A stretch of DNA of 64,000 nucleotides. Origin: Diphasiastrum complanatum. Its lineage: Eukaryota; Streptophyta; Lycopodiopsida; Lycopodiales; Lycopodiaceae. Within the stretch, counting starts at the first letter, position 1, and every line of letters starts with the position of its first letter. Of this stretch, positions 60,901 through 64,000 are shown piece after piece. The notes below the pieces were generated by a model, which ran no database searches, was not told the DNA's origin, and saw only the letters and a program-made list of their open reading frames with translations. The stretch is from positions 38,931,866 through 38,995,865 of the forward strand of contig CM055096.1 in the NCBI GenBank assembly GCA_029204225.1, given 5' to 3'. Both the position numbers and the translations under genes were made by a program.

Positions 60901-63900
60901 GCCGAATCCTTCACATAAGGGTTTGGAACCCACTCTTCTTTTTGGCATGCTGTCAGCCTTCAACTTGCTCAAAAGCTTTTGTAGCTCCAGTTTATAAACG
61001 TAAAAGGGTACAAAATACCTTTGGTAAGGTGTTGGATCCTCCACTTTGGGCCAAGGGGTCAGCTGTTTGCTGAAAATTAAGTGCAACAGACACATGCATC
61101 ATGGAACGCCGCCTTCAATGCAACAAGCATGGCTGTTGCCACGTAGTGCAGCTATCTGATCTAGTGCACCTTTCTAGGCTGGGTTGCGACATGAGCAGGG
61201 AGGTTTTGTTCTATACATTGGGAAGATTCTTGAAATGCAGGAGACTTCTCAGCAATCCTTTGTTCATTGGTCTTGAGTCCTTTTACTCATAGGAAGGATG
61301 AGACCTCATTCATTCCATCATATAAGGCACTTGGGCCTACTTGGTCATGTAAAGTTATGATGGAACATAGTAAGTCAAATAATGATGAATACTTTTAATG
61401 GACCATTGTGTGGTGTGCTGCAATCAATAAGATGTAACTAGATATGAGGCACGTAAGAAAATGACGTACGCTTATGTGGCACTCAGTTGACAACTGCTGC
61501 CAAGTCATGACAATGCCTATATGGGTAAAATCATATCTCCACTATGAGACAATCCTAAGTTTTGCTAAGTCATCACTTTCTGAATTGTGTTATCCATAAG
61601 AACTTCTTGGTGTTTTCTCATAAGATGTATAGATAATTCCTTTTGTTCTCTCTTACAAACTATGGTAATTTAATCTCTGAATAGGAGTGGTTCATAATTT
61701 TAGGAGGCTACTTTGCATTCCCCTTTTTTTTTGGCTTTGCATGCCTCGTTCTACCAACCATTGCACGAGTCATCTCACAGTTCTTGTTTGGAAACATGAT
61801 TCTGAAACCTTTCTTAGAGATCGTGTAGCATTTTTGCATAATTTTTTATGACCTTGCTACCATTGTGCGTCATTTGTGGCTTTCTTCTATAACAGCTTGT
61901 TGAATTTATGACAGTTGATTCTCAAAGCCTGTCTGATCAATGATCACTTTCCTGAGTTTACACACAATAGACGTTTGTTTGTATGTAAAAGAGTTTATTT
62001 ATCTTGAATTTCCTTCAAACGAAAACATTATGCAATGATCATATCTTTTCTATCTGCTTCATCAACACCCAAAGGGCTCCATTCTACCAATTGAAATGTA
62101 TTTACTTGTTTTTGGATACAGCATTCACATATTCGACTTATGTGGAAATCCCCAAGTCAATCAAGATGCCAGCTCCTGCAGTCGGTTGTTCATGTGAACG
62201 AGAGTGTGTTGATCCATACAAATGCTCCTGTGCACGGTTAAATGGAAACTCATTTCCTTATGTTGGCAGGGATGGTGGCAGGTAAGGTGATTAATTTTGG
62301 GCCTTTTGGATGATTTTTGAAGTTCTTGCATCCTCATGCATGTGATGAACAAAATATATTGAAAAGGACATTTGCTTTTTTCAGGATAATCCACACCTAT
62401 GCTTCTTATGCGTGTTGATTGAAAGCAAAAATTATCTGTTCCAGTAATTGCTGGCTTAGCAAATGAAATTACATGCTAGTTCTTATTTAATTTTTGATTT
62501 TCACAGATAACGCCATAAAAGTTGACACAAAACATTTACATGTATATAATTGCCCTGCTGATGCATATGACACAAGGCATGAAGGTCTATAAAATATTGT
62601 TTGTGTTTCCAACTGCACACATCCCCATGTTGTCCTGCGCAGTTTCCTGTTTTTCTAGCCTGTGGTAAGACATGATGCAAGGCCTGCCAATAGACCATTG
62701 TCTGATGGGAATCGTTATGGGCATGAACTTACATAGACTCACGCATACAGAACTTCCTCTGAAGAACTGTGACCCTCCAAATGTCTCGAGAATGCAAGCT
62801 CCTTCTCCCTGCTTTCTCCCTCTTACTCGAAAGATAAAATCTACACCCTATTTTTCTACTTTCATTTATGCATTTATCAAAGAATGGAACCTCCATACAC
62901 GAAGTTTAGATCATGTACAATCGCCTCAGAATTGAAATAAGCTTATATGTATTTCCTTATGAGTATTAGAATCATGTTATAACCAAAACTTGAAAGTCTG
63001 ACTGAATGATACACCGTAGAAAAATGGTTAGCTGTTCATTCATTTCGTAGACATTATATTGTTGTGGTTGCCCTGTCTGCATTCAGTATGAATAGTATAA
63101 GTTCCATAGGGTTTGGGCACTTTGCACCATCCTAACGGTCTTGTACAATGTGCATAGAGAAAGATGGTGCAGGCAGCCTCGTATGCCATACCTCTTGTAT
63201 TCATGAACCACAAAATTCAATAGTCAAAGTTGATAATCTGCACCTTAAAAACAAAACGGAATGATCAGAACTCTCTTCCCGGAATATAAGAAGTAGAGAA
63301 GGATGATAATTGTATTGCTTTTTTAAGGGTATAATCTCTGAGTTGCTCTTGTGAATGCATTGACTTAGTGATTTTAAGGTCAACTTGCTTCTGTTTTGTG
63401 TGTAATTTAGTACAGATTCTCATTTCCTCCATATGTATGTCTCATTGGAGTCTTTAACTAGAATGGTGGAAGTTATCACATGGAATCTAGTACATAACAT
63501 CAACCTTGTTAATTACCAACATTACTTGAAAATAAAATATTCAGAATACTGAAGCTACCTGTCATTTCTCTTCTAACTTCACAACTTCTGCTTCTAGGTT
63601 AGTAGAAGCAAAGGATATTGTTTTTGAATGTGGTCCTCGGTGTGGTTGTGGTTCGGCTTGTGTGAATCGAGCAACTCAACGTGGCCTTCACTATAGGCTG
63701 GAGGTAGTTAACCAGAATTTCCCATCAATTCTTCTTTATTTTACATGACCAAAATTAAAGTAGAATAGCAATTCTATCATATACCCCCTTGAAGACTGTA
63801 AGTTTCCCACTGGATTTTGTAGGTGTTTCGAACTCCTCACAAGGGATGGGGAGTCAGATCTTGGGATTTAATTCCATCAGGAGCATTTGTATGTGAATAC

Positions 63901-64000
63901 ACTGGAAAGGTGGTAGTGTCAGATGAATTGGATGCTATTATTGATGACACCTATGTATTTGCACTGGACTGCATGCTAACTATGCGAGGCATTGGTGGGC
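13726..64000 (+). CDS. SUVH4: SUVH-family histone H3-K9 methyltransferase gene (SUVH4/KYP-like), 12 exons, 3' end outside window
   Basis: The joined exons give about 619 codons: a basic N-terminal region (1-200), a short conserved helix ending at 217, an SRA/YDG domain (about 262-425), pre-SET (about 472-560) and the first 59 residues of SET. SRA binds methylated cytosine, pre-SET holds three zinc ions with nine cysteines, and SET transfers methyl from S-adenosylmethionine to H3 Lys9. In plants this sustains non-CG methylation and transposon silencing in the nucleus. All introns are GT-AG and phases agree. Assignment to SUVH4 rather than SUVH5/6 rests on remembered motif wording and on the many introns, so the family is certain and the subgroup probable. 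The rest of SET (including the NHSC motif) and post-SET lie beyond the window. One extra A in exon 6 breaks the frame as sequenced. Confidence 0.93.
14377..14936. other. Intron 1 sequence, no recognised feature
   Basis: No coding or repeat signature was recognised. Short open frames here look random. Confidence 0.4.
14937..15150. repeat. Dispersed repeat with CACCCAAC/GTTGGGTG hairpin, copy A
   Basis: The segment starts CTATTGGTGACACACCCAAC and contains the inverted pair CACCCAAC...GTTGGGTG. It continues to AACATTCCTTGCCCCTTCAG and TGCTTGATG. The same order of motifs recurs at 35266-35420, and a weaker copy at 32060-32150. The class is unknown. Confidence 0.6.
15151..18217. other. Intron 1 sequence, mostly unassigned
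   Basis: Nothing was securely identified. A low-complexity stretch of TCTCTCTAAA-like motifs lies at about 16215-16370. A minus-strand frame at 17235-17530 ([20 protein letters not shown] and onward) looks protein-like and may be a decayed element ORF, but no family was recognised. Confidence 0.4.
18218..18593 (+). repeat. LTR, left copy (376 bp)
   Basis: It starts AGTTATGGAC and ends TTGTAACT, so its 5-bp ends AGTTA/TAACT are inverted copies in place of the usual TG...CA. TATATACTGG and CAGTTTATGATG elements are inside. The right edge is fixed by the primer site that follows. Confidence 0.85.
18594..18605 (+). promoter_or_regulatory. Primer-binding site for initiator-Met tRNA
   Basis: TGGTATCAGAGC directly follows the left LTR, which marks that LTR as a 5' LTR. 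Confidence 0.88.
18865..19490 (+). repeat. Degenerate tandem repeat in the retroelement leader, 9 copies
   Basis: The core GCTGTCCAGCGCCCTACTAC recurs, with changes, near 18873, 18942, 19011, 19091, 19171, 19236, 19319, 19386 and 19466. Spacing is about 65-83 bases, each unit preceded by TTTGGTGG-like and followed by CATCATTTTCGAC-like sequence. All three frames are partly open only because the units are stop-poor; no protein signature is present. Confidence 0.8.
19491..19934 (+). other. T-rich leader between tandem repeat and pol tail
   Basis: Pyrimidine-rich sequence without domain signature. The frames here are low-complexity. Confidence 0.5.
19935..20925 (+). pseudogene. Gypsy RNase H end plus integrase
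   Basis: An open frame encodes the end of RNase H ([20 protein letters not shown]), a spacer, the H2C2 zinc-binding domain ([13 protein letters not shown]...C-Q-K-C), and the integrase core. The core shows [10 protein letters not shown] (first Asp), [13 protein letters not shown] (second Asp) and [20 protein letters not shown] (Glu), so D-D-E is intact. The protein has lost everything upstream of RNase H. It breaks off after EDMLRV, where sequence from an opposite-strand integrase begins. The missing C-terminal part reappears at 25457. Confidence 0.9.
20926..21367 (-). pseudogene. Gypsy RNase H remnant and integrase N-terminal half
   Basis: From right to left it reads TDASDFAV (RNase H start), a gap, [20 protein letters not shown] (zinc-binding H2C2), then, frameshifted, [20 protein letters not shown] with the first catalytic Asp, and VVVDRFS. 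Homology stops there, at the junction with the + strand integrase. Confidence 0.8.
21446..22140 (-). pseudogene. Gypsy reverse transcriptase
   Basis: The minus strand encodes [54 protein letters not shown] and [20 protein letters not shown] (catalytic F-L-D-D). Then, after frame breaks, it encodes [20 protein letters not shown] and [12 protein letters not shown] (thumb/connection). This is the full RT fold with small lesions. Confidence 0.9.
22390..22919 (-). pseudogene. Gypsy aspartic protease region (RVP_2)
   Basis: The right piece encodes [20 protein letters not shown], where the usual D-S-G-A-T-H is D-D-G-A-T-H. The left piece, in another frame, encodes [13 protein letters not shown], the conserved L-G-x-x-W-L block. 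A frameshift at about 22656 separates them. Confidence 0.8.
23274..24336 (-). pseudogene. Gypsy gag
   Basis: The minus-strand start codon at 24336 opens [20 protein letters not shown] and an acidic/helical N-terminus. The retrotransposon-gag core is at 23274-23489 ([16 protein letters not shown]...[13 protein letters not shown]). The frame is broken by stops and by a 207-bp tandem duplication at 23757-24171. Confidence 0.75.
23757..24171. repeat. 207-bp tandem duplication within gypsy gag
   Basis: Positions 23757-23963 and 23964-24171 are nearly identical, with only a few substitutions (for example GATCGC versus GACCGC). The unit is a multiple of 3, but it includes minus-strand stops, so it did not extend an intact gag. 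Confidence 0.9.
24337..25105 (-). other. Leader of the minus-strand gypsy
   Basis: Non-coding sequence between the primer site and gag start, with two short CAGCGCTG-containing motifs near 24831 and 24920. No ORF was recognised. Confidence 0.5.
25106..25117 (-). promoter_or_regulatory. Primer-binding site (initiator-Met type, one mismatch)
   Basis: On the minus strand it reads TAGTATCAGAGC, one base off the initiator-Met site. It lies directly inside the LTR that starts at 25119. Confidence 0.75.
25119..25456 (-). repeat. Probable 5' LTR of the minus-strand gypsy
   Basis: It begins TGTAAGAGATCC beside the primer site and ends GGTTCGGCA (TG...CA), immediately before + strand chromodomain homology resumes. 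That fits insertion of this element into the other. The partner LTR is missing, so the outer edge is inferred. Confidence 0.6.
25457..25627 (+). pseudogene. Chromodomain tail of the + strand gypsy pol
   Basis: The + strand reads [20 protein letters not shown], followed by a short tail and a stop near 25627. The K-W-x-G-x-P-x-x-x-A-T-W-E pattern is the C-terminal chromodomain of chromovirus integrases. It is the displaced end of the pol that breaks at 20925. Confidence 0.75.
25628..25801 (+). other. 3' untranslated part of the + strand retroelement
   Basis: A/T-rich non-coding sequence between the pol stop and the Helitron. It continues at 30904-30947 on the other side of the Helitron. Confidence 0.5.
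25810..26560. repeat. Degenerate repeats in the Helitron 3' part
   Basis: Motifs GTTGACGGG plus TGGCCGAAGG, and CCTTCGCATTTT plus AAAGGCACCTTCGCA, recur many times. A longer block starting GCAGAAAGCGGCT at 26088 is repeated at 26441 and continues to TTAGCCA...ATATT in both. Protein coding is unlikely. Confidence 0.75.
25813..25831 (-). terminator. Helitron 3' terminal hairpin
   Basis: An 8-bp perfect stem, TGCCCGTC/GACGGGCA, with a 3-base loop. It lies 11 bases from the CTAG terminus, the usual position of the Helitron rolling-circle stop signal. It is a replication terminator, not a transcription terminator. Confidence 0.75.
26561..27952. other. Helitron interior, unassigned
   Basis: Short frames at 27475-27660 and 27689-27910 (+ strand) and 26721-27032 (minus strand) have no recognised family. 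A (CA)n run lies at 27316-27334. Captured host sequence is possible. Confidence 0.4.
27953..28004. repeat. (GA)26 microsatellite
   Basis: Uninterrupted GA repeat of about 52 bases inside the Helitron. Confidence 0.95.
28862..29070 (-). pseudogene. Possible captured host exon inside the Helitron
   Basis: On the minus strand a 209-base open segment is bounded by an acceptor-like TAGATGCAG on its 5' side and a donor-like AAG|GTTTTATG on its 3' side. It encodes a well-formed peptide with [20 protein letters not shown], then [20 protein letters not shown] and [11 protein letters not shown], without stops. I do not recognise the parent gene. Helitrons commonly carry such exons; the splice sites and unbiased composition are the only support. 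Confidence 0.45.
30130..30525. repeat. Two tandem copies of a ~230-bp block in the Helitron 5' part
   Basis: GCTGAGGCCACTCTAGATGC occurs near 30160 and again near 30396, and ATATGCGCATC...AGAAAAACAGCAG near 30258 and again near 30480. The two blocks are in the same order and orientation. Confidence 0.8.
30904..30947 (+). other. Retroelement 3' end with polypurine tract
   Basis: The sequence resumes after the Helitron and ends in TTTTTTTGCAGGGGAG just before the right LTR. GCAGGGGAG is the likely polypurine tract that primes plus-strand synthesis. Confidence 0.6.
30948..31323 (+). repeat. LTR, right copy (376 bp)
   Basis: It is co-linear with 18218-18593 without length change and with the same AGTTA...TAACT ends. 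It is not followed by a primer site, as expected for a 3' LTR. Confidence 0.85.
31324..32154. other. Unassigned intron 1 sequence with a weak dispersed repeat
   Basis: No gene is seen. At 32060-32150 GTGACACACCCAAAG...CGTTGGGTATCTAGG resembles the dispersed repeat at 14937 and 35266. Confidence 0.4.
32155..32945 (+). pseudogene. Ty1/copia integrase C-terminus and RT start
   Basis: The + strand encodes [40 protein letters not shown] and [13 protein letters not shown], the C-terminal integrase block of copia elements. After stops it reads [19 protein letters not shown] and [13 protein letters not shown], the beginning of RT. Homology ends abruptly near 32940. Confidence 0.88.
33037..33094. repeat. 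(GA)29 microsatellite
   Basis: Uninterrupted GA repeat close to the copia fragment's broken end. Confidence 0.95.
33095..34564. other. Distal intron 1 sequence
   Basis: Apart from a (CT)27 run at 33820-33873 nothing was recognised. It ends in the acceptor of SUVH exon 2. Confidence 0.5.
33820..33873. repeat. (CT)27 microsatellite
   Basis: Uninterrupted CT repeat. Confidence 0.95.
34565..34654 (+). CDS. SUVH4: SUVH exon 2: linker before SRA
   Basis: Thirty codons in phase 0 encode [13 protein letters not shown], then [12 protein letters not shown]. This fits the family's E-E-E...K-R-P-D-L-x-A stretch between the conserved helix and SRA. Acceptor CTTTAG, donor AAG|GTTGAA. It is too short to show up as a long ORF and was found by following the family pattern. 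Confidence 0.88.
35266..35420. repeat. Dispersed repeat, copy C
   Basis: The segment carries TGCTATTGGTGACACACTCA, then GATGGGTGCC and CAACATTCCTTCTCCCTTCAG, the same motif order as the repeat at 14937-15150. Confidence 0.6.
35860..37133 (-). pseudogene. LINE reverse transcriptase remnant, second copy
   Basis: Right to left on the minus strand: [20 protein letters not shown] (Y-A-D-D core, 36864-37133), [30 protein letters not shown] (36468-36734) and [20 protein letters not shown] (C-terminal Cys-rich part, 35866-36105). It matches the 10.4-11.9 kb copy in order and wording but is a diverged insertion. The left end probably includes the 3' tail; a + strand copy of that tail lies at 53745-53830. 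Confidence 0.82.
37140..37482. repeat. GT-rich low-complexity tract
   Basis: Long runs of GTGTGT with GA interruptions. A similar CA/GT-rich tract precedes the transposase gene of the intact hAT at 49.1-49.4 kb, so it may belong to the adjoining hAT fragment. Confidence 0.75.
37692..39235 (+). pseudogene. hAT transposase remnant (DUF659 and dimerisation parts)
   Basis: Spliced-looking blocks on the + strand encode [20 protein letters not shown] and [19 protein letters not shown] (DUF659/RNase H core with catalytic Asp in T-D-N). Next come [11 protein letters not shown]...[10 protein letters not shown], a middle block, and [20 protein letters not shown] (hAT dimerisation domain with the conserved Glu). 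Blocks are separated by introns ending in TGCAGG, as in the complete copy at 45-49 kb. The 5' part, including the BED finger, is missing. Terminal repeats were not found. Confidence 0.85.
39236..39836. other. Distal intron 2, nothing recognised
   Basis: Ordinary A/T-rich intron sequence leading to the exon 3 acceptor. Confidence 0.5.
39837..39891 (+). CDS. SUVH4: SUVH exon 3 (55 nt): entry to SRA
   Basis: It encodes [18 protein letters not shown] plus the first base of Gly. It matches the family stretch in which E-K-x-I-G-x-x-P-G leads into SRA. Acceptor TTGCAG, donor G|GTTTGT, phase 1. The Gly codon is completed by the first two bases of exon 4. Confidence 0.9.
40118..40221 (+). CDS. SUVH4: SUVH exon 4: start of SRA domain
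   Basis: After completing Gly it encodes [20 protein letters not shown] and [14 protein letters not shown], the opening of SRA (V-G-D-x-F-x-x-R-x-E-M-x-x-x-G-x-H and S-G-I-D-Y). Acceptor ATGCAG; donor CAG|GTAATG, phase 0. It is separated from exon 3 by a normal 226-base intron. Confidence 0.95.
40624..40631. repeat. Target-site duplication, left, outer hAT
   Basis: GTTAAATC, identical to 50198-50205. Confidence 0.85.
41396..44104 (+). pseudogene. Degenerate hAT transposase of the outer element
   Basis: The start MVRNRDLV-stop-DHVTVA aligns with [15 protein letters not shown] of the inner copy, with W turned into TGA and the following BED zinc finger deleted. Further blocks: [20 protein letters not shown] (41.0-42.2 kb part, first catalytic Asp), FLARFVTK (near 42555), [18 protein letters not shown] (42980-43040) and an acidic C-terminus, [20 protein letters not shown] (43883-44104). 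The second Asp block and most of the dimerisation domain are lost. It cannot make active transposase. Confidence 0.8.
44499..44506. repeat. Target-site duplication, left, inner hAT
   Basis: GTATAGGC, identical to 50021-50028. Confidence 0.88.
45242..49034 (-). CDS. hAT transposase of the inner element, about 8-9 exons
   Basis: ATG at 49034 opens [12 protein letters not shown], then a BED-type zinc finger, C-K-Y-C...[13 protein letters not shown] (exon 48788-49034, donor CACAG|GTTGGT). Later exons: about 48084-48452 ([13 protein letters not shown]); about 47640-47800 ([16 protein letters not shown], first Asp); about 47185-47448 ([20 protein letters not shown] and [12 protein letters not shown], second Asp); about 46760-47000; about 46370-46580 ([18 protein letters not shown]); about 45905-46205 ([20 protein letters not shown], dimerisation domain with catalytic Glu); and an acidic C-terminus ending RRRLR-stop at 45242. 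All three catalytic acids and both domains are present, so it may be functional. Exon edges other than the first are approximate. Confidence 0.82.
49095..49484. repeat. (CA)n-rich tract and (CT)27 run inside the inner hAT
   Basis: Several CACACA blocks (49161-49400) followed by an uninterrupted CT run (49431-49484), between the transposase start and the element's right end. Confidence 0.9.
49640..49905. repeat. GGAGGTCGCGAGGAG degenerate tandem repeat in the inner hAT
   Basis: AGGAGGTCGCGAGGAG-like units, often with GCATGCAGGTCC, recur about ten times. A purine-rich subterminal block, not coding. Confidence 0.8.
50021..50028. repeat. Target-site duplication, right, inner hAT
   Basis: GTATAGGC, identical to 44499-44506. 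Confidence 0.88.
50198..50205. repeat. Target-site duplication, right, outer hAT
   Basis: GTTAAATC, identical to 40624-40631. Confidence 0.85.
50280..50600 (-). pseudogene. Short LINE fragment
   Basis: On the minus strand the peptide pieces around Y-A-T-E-A...[10 protein letters not shown] and the DNA wording (TGCATACATGG, GAGAGCATATGG) correspond to the region around [16 protein letters not shown] of the LINE at 36.5-36.7 kb. It is heavily degraded. Confidence 0.5.
51269..51286 (+). promoter_or_regulatory. Primer-binding site of a Tat/Athila-type gypsy element
   Basis: TGGCGCCGTTGCCGGGGA is the primer-site wording I associate with Athila/Tat/Ogre gypsy elements. It follows ...GACACAACA, a possible LTR end, so 50.8-51.27 kb may be an LTR. 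No gag or pol follows; a LINE fragment begins about 60 bases later. Confidence 0.7.
51344..51840 (-). pseudogene. LINE reverse transcriptase fragment (finger/palm start)
   Basis: The minus strand encodes [20 protein letters not shown] and then [20 protein letters not shown], the LINE RT block with the first catalytic Asp (V-D-F-x-K-A-x-D). The frame changes around 51500. It represents the part of RT missing from the other two LINE remnants. Confidence 0.75.
51896..51962. repeat. (GA)n microsatellite next to the exon 5 acceptor
   Basis: About 66 bases of GA with one GTGA break. It ends 28 bases before the acceptor of SUVH exon 5, leaving only a short pyrimidine-rich stretch (CTATTCTTGCGTTTTGACAG). 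Confidence 0.95.
51991..52167 (+). CDS. SUVH4: SUVH exon 5: core of SRA domain
   Basis: Fifty-nine codons in phase 0 encode [40 protein letters not shown] and [13 protein letters not shown]. These are the most conserved SRA motifs: P-L-A...I-V-x-S-G-x-Y-x-D-D, D-x-I-Y-T-G-x-G-G-N and D-Q-K...G-N-L-A-L. They build the pocket that holds the flipped methylcytosine. Acceptor GACAG, donor AAG|GTAGTG. Confidence 0.96.
52205..52790. repeat. Local degenerate repeat, three copies
   Basis: Blocks around TATGTAT(C/T)TTGATTGATTTT, GTGGAACATAGAAGTTTAAT and GTCAAAATGTTTTTA recur near 52220, 52465 and 52545 in the same orientation. This suggests successive duplication of intron sequence. Confidence 0.65.
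53745..53830 (+). repeat. LINE 3' tail fragment, + orientation
   Basis: ATTTCAATATTTACAATTTAC, then AACGTGTTCACACTGAGGCA and ATAAGTACATGA, is the reverse complement of 35955-36020 in the LINE remnant, with a short extra AATTTAC repeat. It is a second insertion of the same family on the other strand. Confidence 0.75.
53870..54270 (-). pseudogene. Gypsy fragment: RNase H end joined to chromodomain
   Basis: The minus strand first gives [16 protein letters not shown] (end of RNase H, 54180-54270) and an acidic spacer. Further left it gives [20 protein letters not shown] and TIATWQ, a chromodomain ending. The integrase normally between them is gone. It is a deletion derivative of a chromovirus, different from the ones in intron 1. 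Confidence 0.7.
57052..57151 (+). CDS. SUVH4: SUVH exon 6: end part of SRA, with a 1-base frameshift
   Basis: The first 69 bases encode [20 protein letters not shown] and YSG in phase. The last 30 encode [10 protein letters not shown], the defining Y-D-G motif. The run AAAAA at 57120-57124 has one A too many to join the two parts: the first frame would continue into a stop (ATA TGA) a few codons later. With four A the exon is 99 bases and phase 0 on both sides, as its neighbours require. Acceptor GAACAG, donor AAG|GTATGT. Confidence 0.93.
57311..57409 (+). CDS. SUVH4: SUVH exon 7: last SRA segment
   Basis: Thirty-three codons encode [20 protein letters not shown] and [13 protein letters not shown], matching V-x-x-Y-W-x-E-K-G-x-S-G-x-x-V-x-K-Y-x-L-x-R at the end of SRA. 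Acceptor TTACAG, donor CAG|GTTTTG, phase 0. Confidence 0.95.
57559..57608 (+). CDS. SUVH4: SUVH exon 8 (50 nt): SRA to pre-SET linker
   Basis: It encodes [16 protein letters not shown] and the first two bases of Gly. Acceptor TTGCAG, donor GG|GTAGAA. It is short and was recognised because exons 7 and 9 leave exactly this family segment missing. Confidence 0.85.
57649..57937. mobile_element. hAT-type MITE, 289 bp, in SUVH intron 8
   Basis: The element starts CATAGATGCAGTGGAAC and ends as the reverse complement of CACAATTGCGAGTTCC, imperfect inverted ends. A subterminal TGGAA(C/T)(A/G)CGTTCC is shared. It is flanked by a perfect 8-bp duplication, GTATGTAT (57641-57648 and 57938-57945). The interior is A-rich and non-coding. 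Confidence 0.72.
58382..58470 (+). CDS. SUVH4: SUVH exon 9: start of the pre-SET region
   Basis: After completing Gly it encodes [20 protein letters not shown] and VDELPAPPL. This matches the strongly conserved L-V-C-x-D-I-S-x-G-x-E-x-x-P-I-P-x-x-N-x-V-D block between SRA and the cysteine cluster. Acceptor ATGCAG, donor G|GTAAGC, phase 1. Confidence 0.95.
58471..62121 (+). other. SUVH4: SUVH intron 9, 3.65 kb
   Basis: Donor GTAAGC, acceptor ATACAG. Apart from an LTR-like block at about 60010-60590 and a repeated CAAACATGTTTG motif (60740-60781) nothing was recognised. A minus-strand frame at 60814-61095 ([20 protein letters not shown]) has no known family. Confidence 0.8.
60010..60590 (+). 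repeat. LTR-like segment in intron 9
   Basis: Repeated GACACATGT/GTGACACGT and GGGACACTTGGTCCAG-like motifs are followed by two CAATAAAG signals (60361 and 60443) and a GGCAGCAATAGGGGCCCG stretch. This resembles an LTR with its downstream leader. No partner copy or coding region was found. Confidence 0.35.
62122..62281 (+). CDS. SUVH4: SUVH exon 10: pre-SET zinc cluster, first part
   Basis: It encodes [16 protein letters not shown], then the cysteines of [17 protein letters not shown] and [14 protein letters not shown]. Five of the nine zinc-binding cysteines are here, and N-G-x-x-F-P-Y-V is a SUVH hallmark. The first codon (Ala) is split with exon 9 and the last (Arg) with exon 11. Acceptor ATACAG, donor AG|GTAAGG. 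Confidence 0.96.
62282..63597 (+). other. SUVH4: SUVH intron 10, 1.3 kb
   Basis: Donor GTAAGG, acceptor TTCTAG. No element or repeat was recognised; it looks like ordinary intron sequence. Confidence 0.8.
63598..63703 (+). CDS. SUVH4: SUVH exon 11: pre-SET zinc cluster, second part
   Basis: After completing Arg it encodes [20 protein letters not shown] and [15 protein letters not shown]. It supplies the remaining four cysteines (C-x3-C-x-C-x3-C) and the C-V-N-R end of pre-SET that leads into SET. Acceptor TTCTAG, donor GAG|GTAGTT, phase 0. Confidence 0.96.
63823..64000 (+). CDS. SUVH4: SUVH exon 12 (partial): start of SET domain
   Basis: Fifty-nine codons encode [20 protein letters not shown], then [19 protein letters not shown] and [22 protein letters not shown] is the S-adenosylmethionine-binding G-x-G motif and E-Y-T-G a conserved SET strand. 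The substrate and catalytic motifs (R-F-x-N-H-S-C, E-L-x-x-D-Y) are beyond the window. Acceptor TTTGTAG; the exon runs off the edge. Confidence 0.96.
   Translation, partial: MFRTPHKGWGVRSWDLIPSGAFVCEYTGKVVVSDELDAIIDDTYVFALDCMLTMRGIGG

Noticed and set aside
13726-64000. Two separate host genes (N-terminal ORF at 13.7 kb and SET gene at 57-64 kb)
   Set aside because: Exons at 34565, 39837, 40118 and 51991 supply exactly the missing conserved SUVH segments, in order and in phase, which argues for one gene.

Overview
This is plant nuclear DNA. One spliced host gene runs along the + strand from 13726 past the right edge, and almost everything else is transposable-element sequence. The host gene encodes a SUVH-type histone H3 lysine-9 methyltransferase; SRA and pre-SET/SET wording looks closest to the SUVH4/KRYPTONITE branch. 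Very long repeat-filled introns and many decayed retroelements with plant-type initiator-Met primer sites suggest a large-genome vascular plant such as a fern or gymnosperm. The species cannot be read from the window.

Layout. 1-12.5 kb lies upstream of the gene: a short tandem repeat, Ty1/copia fragments on both strands, a broken coiled-coil ORF, a long minus-strand Ty3/gypsy gag-pol remnant (6.3-10.3 kb) and a minus-strand LINE remnant (10.4-11.9 kb). 12.5-13.7 kb is the likely promoter and 5' leader. Twelve coding exons follow: 13726-14376, 34565-34654, 39837-39891, 40118-40221, 51991-52167, 57052-57151, 57311-57409, 57559-57608, 58382-58470, 62122-62281, 63598-63703 and 63823 to beyond 64000. 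They join in phase with GT-AG introns. The one defect is an extra A in exon 6 (57120-57124), which shifts the frame inside the SRA domain.

The introns are layered. Intron 1 (20.2 kb) holds an LTR retrotransposon (LTRs 18218-18593 and 30948-31323) that is split by a minus-strand gypsy element and by a 5.1 kb Helitron (25802-30903), followed by a copia fragment. Intron 2 holds a LINE remnant and a hAT transposase remnant. Intron 4 (11.8 kb) holds a hAT element (40632-50197, perfect 8-bp target duplication) into which a second, better preserved hAT (44507-50020, its own perfect 8-bp duplication) has inserted. Intron 8 holds a 289-bp hAT-type MITE, also with a perfect 8-bp duplication.

Functionally there is a single host product: a nuclear enzyme that in the known family reads methylated DNA through SRA and writes H3K9 methylation through SET, silencing transposons. 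Its own introns are loaded with the element classes it would be expected to silence. No RNA genes or CRISPR arrays were seen. Coordinates of decayed elements are approximate; exon coordinates and the TSD-delimited DNA transposons were counted base by base.
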